The notes beneath the pieces were generated by a model that was not told where the DNA came from, did not search any database, and worked only from the letters and a program-made list of their open reading frames with translations. This document shows, one piece after another, positions 6,092 through 10,511 of a stretch of DNA of 10,511 bases (the first letter of the stretch is position 1; each line of letters opens with the position of its first letter). The stretch is from Erysipelotrichaceae bacterium (GTDB taxonomy: Bacteria; Bacillota_I; Bacilli_A; Erysipelotrichales; Erysipelotrichaceae): the NCBI GenBank assembly GCA_003446295.1, contig DMBB01000123.1, positions 1 to 10,511 on the forward strand. Direction: 5' to 3'. The position numbers and the translations under genes were made by a program.

Positions 6092-7561
6092 TTACTTCGC
6101 CGCAGCTTCAAGAGCTGCTTCTACCATTGCGGCAACCGAGCCGCTTGTGAATGTTGCGCCGGCTACCGTGTCAACAGTGTCGTTCAGTGTCTTGCCGGCA
6201 AAGGACGCAAGCGCATCCTCGGAAGTCGCTGTATCACCGATGCCTGCTGTATCACCGAAGTGATCGAGCACTACGCTGACAACGCTTCCCTTTGCGACAT
6301 CAACAGTAACTGTTGCTTCGTTTCTGCTGTAATCAGCACCCATATTGTTCTGAATACCGAATCCGTCTGCCGAGCAGCTGTAAACAGCTGTCTTTCCGTC
6401 ATTGGAAACTTCGGTAACTTCAACATTGTTCGCACTGAAGTCGATCGAGCCGAGTGCGCCTTCAACTGCTGCAGGAGCAGCCGGTTCCGGTGTGACTTCC
6501 TTAGCCTGTACGGTAGAACCGACCAGGATGGAGACCAGTGCCAGCAGGCAGCTGCAGATGATCGTCTTGTTGCGGAAGTTCGCAGCGTTTTTGATCTGGT
6601 TGCCGTCGAAGATCTTATCGATCGCCGGAGTCATCATGTTCATCAGAAGAATCGAGAACAGAACGCCGTCCGGGAAATTCGCCTTCAGACGGATGATCAC
6701 AGTCAGTGCTGCACAGCCGACCGCGAATACGACGCGTCCGGGTATTGAAACAGGATTTGTTACAGGGTCGGTGACCATGAACACGCCGCCCAGCATGACG
6801 CCGCCGGCGAGCACATTGAATACGCCGTACCACAGACCTGCACCCTTGATCAGACCGATGATGGTTGTGATCAGGAATACGCTGCCGATGTAGCATACAG
6901 GCAGACGCCAGTCAATGTCTTTTCTCCAGATGAGATATGCACAGCAAAGTGCGATCAGGACAGCGCTTGTGGAACCCAGTGAGCTCGGGTACCAGCCCAG
7001 CAGCATCTTTCCGAGTCCGCCGTACTGTGTGATATAGGAACCGAATGTCTCCGTATCCATGATCCAGCCGTATGCAGCGGCTGTTGTGGTCGGTGTAGCA
7101 GCTGTTACGAAGTCAGTGGATCTTGTAGCAGCGAATGAGCTCATGATGACAGCAGCGCCGAACGCAGCCGGGTTGAAGATATTCTGGCCGAAGCCGCCGA
7201 ATACCAGCTTGCCGAATACGATCGCGATGACTGTTGCAACACACAGCGCATACGGGCTGACATCGATCTGGATGATCAGCGTCAGGATCATTGCAGTGAT
7301 CCAGGAATAGGAACTCAGAATGCCGTCCTTGATATTGACCTTCTGGATCTTTGCCCAGATCGCATCAACGATCAGGGATGTGATCACAGCGGAAGCCATC
7401 ATGATCACGACTCTGAGACCGTAGGAAGCGCCGTAATTGACGCCGTAATAAATTACCGAGAATACAGTTACCGCAAGCAGGCATACCGTGAGATCCATCA
7501 TGATCCCGGTCGTTGTCTGAGAAGAGCGGTAGTTCGGTGACGGTTTAAATGTCAGTTTCAT
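6092..7561 (-). CDS. rnfD: RnfD fused to a C-terminal extracytosolic FMN-binding module
   Basis: RnfD is the multi-helix membrane subunit (NqrB-like) that binds a covalent FMN and contributes to ion transport. Residues 1-325 are the normal protein. The FMN site reads DFVTAATPT with T156, where most members have SGAT. FGGFGQNIFNPAAFG (121-135) and VFMVTDPVTNP (260-270) are family signatures. Beyond the usual end there is an added membrane helix (333-350) and then an FMN_bind module (about 378-489) with EVSNDGKTAVY, GIGD and AGATFTS (T470), clearly related to the RnfG repeats. I take ATG 7561 as the start because the AGGAGG site stands about 9 bases before it. A GTG at 7567 in the same frame abuts that site and is less likely. 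The gene gives 489 residues and lies 14 bases after rnfC. Confidence 0.94.
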   Translation of the reverse strand: MKLTFKPSPNYRSSQTTTGIMMDLTVCLLAVTVFSVIYYGVNYGASYGLRVVIMMASAVITSLIVDAIWAKIQKVNIKDGILSSYSWITAMILTLIIQIDVSPYALCVATVIAIVFGKLVFGGFGQNIFNPAAFGAAVIMSSFAATRSTDFVTAATPTTTAAAYGWIMDTETFGSYITQYGGLGKMLLGWYPSSLGSTSAVLIALCCAYLIWRKDIDWRLPVCYIGSVFLITTIIGLIKGAGLWYGVFNVLAGGVMLGGVFMVTDPVTNPVSIPGRVVFAVGCAALTVIIRLKANFPDGVLFSILLMNMMTPAIDKIFDGNQIKNAANFRNKTIICSCLLALVSILVGSTVQAKEVTPEPAAPAAVEGALGSIDFSANNVEVTEVSNDGKTAVYSCSADGFGIQNNMGADYSRNEATVTVDVAKGSVVSVVLDHFGDTAGIGDTATSEDALASFAGKTLNDTVDTVAGATFTSGSVAAMVEAALEAAAK

Positions 7562-7575
7562 ATTCACCCTCCTCC

Positions 7576-8865
7576 TTACTTCTTAGCCTGCAGAGTCAGA
7601 TATCTCTTCGCTCTGCGGATGCCTTCTGTAACATCAATGTTGGACGGGCAGATATAAGTGCACATGCCGCACTCAATGCAGGACATGATATCCAGCTTCT
7701 TCAGAGCGTCCAGATCCTTGATCTTTTCATACTGGTTGATACGGACAGGTTCCAGTCCGGACGGGCATGTTTCCGTGCACCGGCCGCATCTGAGACATTT
7801 GACCGTCTTGACTTCCTTGTTCTGAAGCACTGTCAGACCGTTGTTTGCGGGGCCGATGACAAATACTTCATTCGGGATCGCGCGCCCCATCATCGGGCCG
7901 CCGGCGATCAGCAGGCAGTCTTCAGCAGTATATCCGCCGCAGGCCTTGACCAGCGCTGCGGAAGGAGTTCCTACCGGACAGTATACATTGTGCGGATCCT
8001 TCACGCCGTCTCCTGATACAGTGACATATTTGTGCGTGATGGGTCTGCCGTTGATCATAGCGTCGCCCAATGCGATGCATGTGCTGACATTGTTCAGAAT
8101 GCATCCTGCTTCAGCAGGCAGTCTGTCGTAGCGTCTGCCTGTCAGCATATAAACAAGCGTGCGCTCCCAGCCGGCAGGATAGATATCCTTGACCGTCTTC
8201 ACTTCGATCGGAGTACCGGCAAATGTCGTCTTCAGAACATCGATCAGATCGTGTTTGTCTTCCTTGACTGCAATCGCCCCTTTCGGCGCAGTAGAAAGCT
8301 TCAGCAGCGCAAGCGCTCCTGCTTTCATCAAAGAAGCATTTTCCATTGAGTTTCTGTAGTCTGCAGTCAGATACGGTTCACATTCAACTGCATTGATGAT
8401 GAACAGATCAATGTTTTCCGGTTTGGAATACTTCATGAATGTCGGGAATCCGGCACCGCCGAGTCCCAGCATGCCGGCTTTCTTTGTGAACTCAAGAACT
8501 TCTTCCCTTGTTGCGCTCTCATAGTCAAACGGCTCAAAAGCGCGTACTGCTGTTCCCTTATGATCGTTCTTGATATGCAGATGATCTGTCGGCTTCAGAC
8601 TTGCGGACATACGTTTTTCAACGCCGACCACAGTTCCGGAGACCGGTGAAAAGACAGGTACATACCAGTGATCAACAGGTTCCCCGAGTTTTGTTCCTAC
8701 CTTAACTTCATCACCAGGCTGAACAAGCGGCGTGCATGATGCTCTGCCGTTGACCAGCGGAATATAAAGATCGTCCGGCTCTTCCAGAATCAGCACATCT
8801 TTATGAGCTGTCAGATCCTTATGTCCTTCCAGGTGATGATGCATCGGTCCTGTTAAAAATGACAT
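7576..8865 (-). CDS. rnfC: RnfC, NADH-interacting Fe-S subunit of Rnf
   Basis: RnfC is the cytosolic peripheral subunit that exchanges electrons with NAD(H) through FMN and passes them to or from the Fe-S chain. It has the family's usual length for Gram-positive bacteria (429 residues). GLGGAGFPT at 134-142 is the glycine-rich nucleotide/FMN motif, and NAVECEPYLTADY (158-170) is characteristic. Two 4Fe-4S motifs follow: C357, C360, C363, C367 and C396, C399, C402, C406, each ending in CPS. The N-terminal part (about 30-100) resembles a barrel-sandwich domain with SPVSGTV. The ATG at 8865 has an AAGGAAGGG ribosome site 8 bases upstream. It is the first gene of the operon. It has no fusion and all cluster ligands are present, so the NADH side of the complex looks complete. 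Confidence 0.96.
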   Translation of the reverse strand: MSFLTGPMHHHLEGHKDLTAHKDVLILEEPDDLYIPLVNGRASCTPLVQPGDEVKVGTKLGEPVDHWYVPVFSPVSGTVVGVEKRMSASLKPTDHLHIKNDHKGTAVRAFEPFDYESATREEVLEFTKKAGMLGLGGAGFPTFMKYSKPENIDLFIINAVECEPYLTADYRNSMENASLMKAGALALLKLSTAPKGAIAVKEDKHDLIDVLKTTFAGTPIEVKTVKDIYPAGWERTLVYMLTGRRYDRLPAEAGCILNNVSTCIALGDAMINGRPITHKYVTVSGDGVKDPHNVYCPVGTPSAALVKACGGYTAEDCLLIAGGPMMGRAIPNEVFVIGPANNGLTVLQNKEVKTVKCLRCGRCTETCPSGLEPVRINQYEKIKDLDALKKLDIMSCIECGMCTYICPSNIDVTEGIRRAKRYLTLQAKK

Positions 8866-8899
8866 AGTTTCATCCCTTCCTTATAACGTTAAAATTATA
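8866..8899 (-). promoter_or_regulatory. Promoter and leader of the rnf operon (extended -10)
   Basis: On the minus strand TGATATAAT gives an extended -10 (hexamer TATAAT at 8899-8894). The expected transcription start is near 8887, leaving a leader of about 22 bases that holds the AAGGAAGGG ribosome site (8882-8874). The best -35 candidate at the right spacing (TGTTCA) is poor, as is common for extended -10 promoters. Confidence 0.7.
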
Positions 8900-8923
8900 T
8901 CATCAAACAAACATGCTGAACAC

Positions 8924-8950
8924 TTGAAAACACATACATTGTGCTATAAT
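8924..8950 (+). promoter_or_regulatory. apbE promoter (TTGAAA, extended -10 TATAAT)
   Basis: TGCTATAAT ends at 8950, an extended -10 with a perfect hexamer (8945-8950). TTGAAA at 8924-8929 is a -35 candidate but with a short 15-base spacer. The -10 places the transcription start at about 8957, next to the ATG at 8958, so the message would have almost no leader. The promoter faces away from the rnf promoter, and both lie inside 92 bases. Confidence 0.72.
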
Positions 8951-8959
8951 CGCGATTAT
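8946..8959. promoter_or_regulatory. 14-bp palindrome over apbE -10 box and start codon (possible operator)
   Basis: ATAATCGCGATTAT is a perfect palindrome. It covers five bases of the apbE -10 hexamer, the predicted transcription start and the first two bases of the ATG. A repressor bound here would block apbE initiation. It is an operator candidate by position and symmetry only, and no regulator gene is seen nearby. Confidence 0.45.
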
Positions 8960-10094
8960 GAACAAAGTAACGTTATTGATGGCATCAGTACTGATGCTGG
9001 GGGCTGCAGGATGTTCCGGAGATGCCGGAGGGCAGGAACAGCCTGTGCCGGAACTGCATAACTACAACAATCTGTCGCTTGATGCAGGTTTTGATACGGT
9101 TTTCACTTATCAGGAAGCTACGGAAACAAAGGAGATATTCGACGCCCATTTCCAGCAGGCTGTCTCGCTGTTTACCTATTACAACAACCTGTTTGATATC
9201 TACAACAGCTACGAAGGCATGAACAATCTGTATACGATCAATGAGAATGCCGGTACAGCGCCTGTCAAAGTCGATCCGGACCTCATCGAAATGCTGGTGC
9301 TGGCAAGGGATTATTATGAGCTGTCAGGCGGAAAATTCGATGTTACGATCGGTTCCCTTCTGAAAGTATGGCATGAATACCGCGATGCGGGCATTGAAAC
9401 CAACCTGGCAGGTGAGCTTGCAGCTCTGCCGGAGCTTTCCGAGCTGCAGGAAGCTTCTGAACACAAAGGCTGGGAATATGTTGAGATCAACGAGGAAGAA
9501 AATACGGTATTTATTACGGACCCGGATGTTTCCCTGGACGTCGGCGGAATCGCCAAAGGATTCGCCACGGAAAAGATCGCCCGGAAGCTCAATGAACTCG
9601 GGATCCGGAACGGCGCCGTCAACGCTGGCGGAAATACCCGTACGCTCGGGCAGAAATACAACGGGCAGGAATGGCGCATCGGCATACAGAATCCCGATGC
9701 TGAGGGCAGCCTGATCATCGTCAAGCAGAACGGAGCCTGCTCATTCGTCACTTCCGGAGACTATGAACGGTACTTTGTCGGAACAGACGGTGTGAAATAC
9801 CATCACATCATCGACCCTGATACGATGTATCCTGCGTCATACTTCCGCTCCGTGTCCATCATCACCCCGGATTCCGCAGCAGCTGATGCGCTCTCAACAA
9901 CACTGTTTACACTGAGCTTTGAGGACGGCATGAAGCTTGTTGAGGATTATCGCAAAACATACGGCACCAGTCTTGAAGTCATATGGATCATGTCTCCGGA
10001 AAATGCGCCGGATACGCAGTACTGCCGCAAAGCAGGCAGCTATATGGTTGCGTACACATCCGGTCTGGAAGACAGTCTGATCTGGAATAACTGA
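8958..10094 (+). CDS. apbE: FAD:protein FMN transferase, lipoprotein (ApbE)
   Basis: ApbE splits FAD and attaches FMN through a phosphoester bond to a threonine in Dxx(S/T/A)(G/A)AT motifs of extracytosolic and membrane flavoproteins, including RnfD and RnfG. Here it has a lipoprotein signal peptide with lipobox LGAAGC (lipid on Cys19), placing it on the outer face of the membrane where its targets lie. Family motifs are GGKFDVTIG (124-132), LDVGGIAKGFA (193-203), VNAGG (221-225), HHIIDPDT (282-289, FAD/metal site) and AADALSTTLF (308-317). The 378 residues are complete. It is divergent from rnf, sharing the control region. There is no Shine-Dalgarno before the ATG, and later in-frame ATGs lack one too while cutting into the signal peptide, so a leaderless start is likely. 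A terminator follows directly. Confidence 0.96.
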   Translation: MNKVTLLMASVLMLGAAGCSGDAGGQEQPVPELHNYNNLSLDAGFDTVFTYQEATETKEIFDAHFQQAVSLFTYYNNLFDIYNSYEGMNNLYTINENAGTAPVKVDPDLIEMLVLARDYYELSGGKFDVTIGSLLKVWHEYRDAGIETNLAGELAALPELSELQEASEHKGWEYVEINEEENTVFITDPDVSLDVGGIAKGFATEKIARKLNELGIRNGAVNAGGNTRTLGQKYNGQEWRIGIQNPDAEGSLIIVKQNGACSFVTSGDYERYFVGTDGVKYHHIIDPDTMYPASYFRSVSIITPDSAAADALSTTLFTLSFEDGMKLVEDYRKTYGTSLEVIWIMSPENAPDTQYCRKAGSYMVAYTSGLEDSLIWNN

Positions 10095-10097
10095 ACC

Positions 10098-10126
10098 AAG
10101 CCCCTCTGTGCAGGGGTTTTCATTTT
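10098..10126 (+). terminator. Rho-independent terminator after apbE
   Basis: The stem CCCCT / AGGGG (extended by A-T and G-T pairs) with a 6-base loop CTGTGC is followed by TTTTCATTTTTT. It begins 4 bases after the apbE stop, so apbE is a single-gene transcript. Confidence 0.85.
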
Positions 10127-10190
10127 TTCAGCTTCTGTATCATTTTTTTCATGAATCTCCCGCAAAAGAAAGCTTACCTATGATGCCGTA

Positions 10191-10226
10191 TGTTAAGATT
10201 GATAGGTACAGGACCATTAAAAGGAG
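10191..10226 (+). promoter_or_regulatory. Probable promoter and ribosome site of the ATP-grasp gene
   Basis: TGTTAAGAT (10191-10199) matches an extended -10 with hexamer TAAGAT, but no good -35 lies upstream. AAGGAG at 10221-10226 stands 7 bases before the ATG and is a strong ribosome site. The rest of the 10127-10190 spacer shows nothing I can name. Confidence 0.5.
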
Positions 10227-10233
10227 TTCATTT

Positions 10234-10511
10234 ATGACTAATTTTGTATTTATATCTCCAACATTCCCGCCGAATTATTATCAGTTCCCGAAGACATGGA
10301 AAGAGATCGGCGGCACATCACTGTGCATCGGTGAAGATCCTTACGACAGCCTGAAGCAGGAGCTGAAGGATGCGATGGACGAGTACTACCAGGTCCATAA
10401 TCTGCAGGACTATGATGAAGTCTACCGCGCTGTTGCATGGTTTGCCCACAAGCACGGAAAGATCGACTGGCTGGAAAGCAACAATGAATTCTGGCTGGAA
10501 CAGGACGCAAG
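10234..10511 (+). CDS. ATP-grasp family carboxylate-amine ligase-like protein, N-terminal part
   Basis: The 92 residues visible before the window ends match the N-terminal pre-ATP-grasp domain of ligases related to the carbamoyl-phosphate synthase large chain. These join a carboxylate to an amine or thiol using ATP through an acyl-phosphate. The pattern NFVFISPTFPPNYYQF at the start, IGEDPYDSL (32-40) and IDWLESNNEFWL (77-88) are typical of this group in Bacillota. The ATP-binding core and catalytic residues lie outside the window, so neither substrate nor completeness can be judged. The start ATG has a well-spaced AAGGAG. The gene is separated from apbE by a terminator and is probably unrelated to Rnf. 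Confidence 0.75.
   Translation, partial: MTNFVFISPTFPPNYYQFPKTWKEIGGTSLCIGEDPYDSLKQELKDAMDEYYQVHNLQDYDEVYRAVAWFAHKHGKIDWLESNNEFWLEQDA

Noticed and set aside
6035..6748. Long plus-strand reading frame of 237 codons opposite rnfD and rnfG.
   Set aside because: It has no recognisable domain or ribosome site and lies fully opposite well-supported genes.
7562..7567. GTG at 7567 as the rnfD start.
   Set aside because: It directly abuts the AGGAGG site. ATG 7561 has about 9 bases of spacing and is preferred.
2060..8865. Operon as Na+-translocating NADH:quinone reductase (Nqr).
   Set aside because: RnfC with two 4Fe-4S motifs and an RnfB-type subunit are present, and there is no NqrF or NqrA.
10250..10510. 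Minus-strand reading frame at the right end.
   Set aside because: It is opposite the ATP-grasp gene, which has a good ribosome site and family motifs; the reverse frame has neither.

Overview
The window is most likely from a Bacillota chromosome, perhaps an Erysipelotrichia-like gut anaerobe. This rests on strong AGGAGG-type ribosome sites, TATAAT promoters, lipoprotein targeting of ApbE and the Rnf sequence style, with no marker gene to confirm it. GC content looks moderate. I see no RNA genes, mobile elements or CRISPR.

The core is a minus-strand operon encoding an unusual Rnf-type membrane electron-transfer complex: rnfC, rnfD, rnfG, rnfE, rnfA, a small cysteine-rich membrane protein, and rnfB (8865 down to 2060). 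It is driven from an extended -10 promoter near 8899 and closed by a strong intrinsic terminator (2018-2049). Divergently transcribed from the same 92-bp intergenic region is apbE (8958-10094). It encodes a lipoprotein FAD:protein FMN transferase, the enzyme that covalently attaches FMN to RnfD and RnfG.

Three things set this Rnf apart. RnfG is 740 residues rather than about 200, because four extra FMN-binding modules follow the ordinary one, giving five SGAT attachment motifs. RnfD carries a related FMN module on an added C-terminal membrane anchor. RnfB is cut down to its membrane helix and one four-cysteine Fe-S motif (92 residues) with no ferredoxin-like domains, and a 65-residue membrane protein with its own four cysteines sits just upstream of it. 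Together with ApbE this looks like a complex with a short cytosolic input and a long extracytosolic covalent-flavin relay (up to seven FMN sites), suited to passing electrons outward. That function is inferred, not shown.

Left of the operon, on the same strand but after the terminator, are an exported phosphodiester glycosidase-family protein (364-1995) and a translationally coupled HAD-family phosphatase cut by the window edge (1-353). Right of apbE, after its terminator, is the start of an ATP-grasp-type ligase gene (10234 to the end). No gene-free stretch exceeds 300 bases; the longest are 10095-10233 and 8866-8957.
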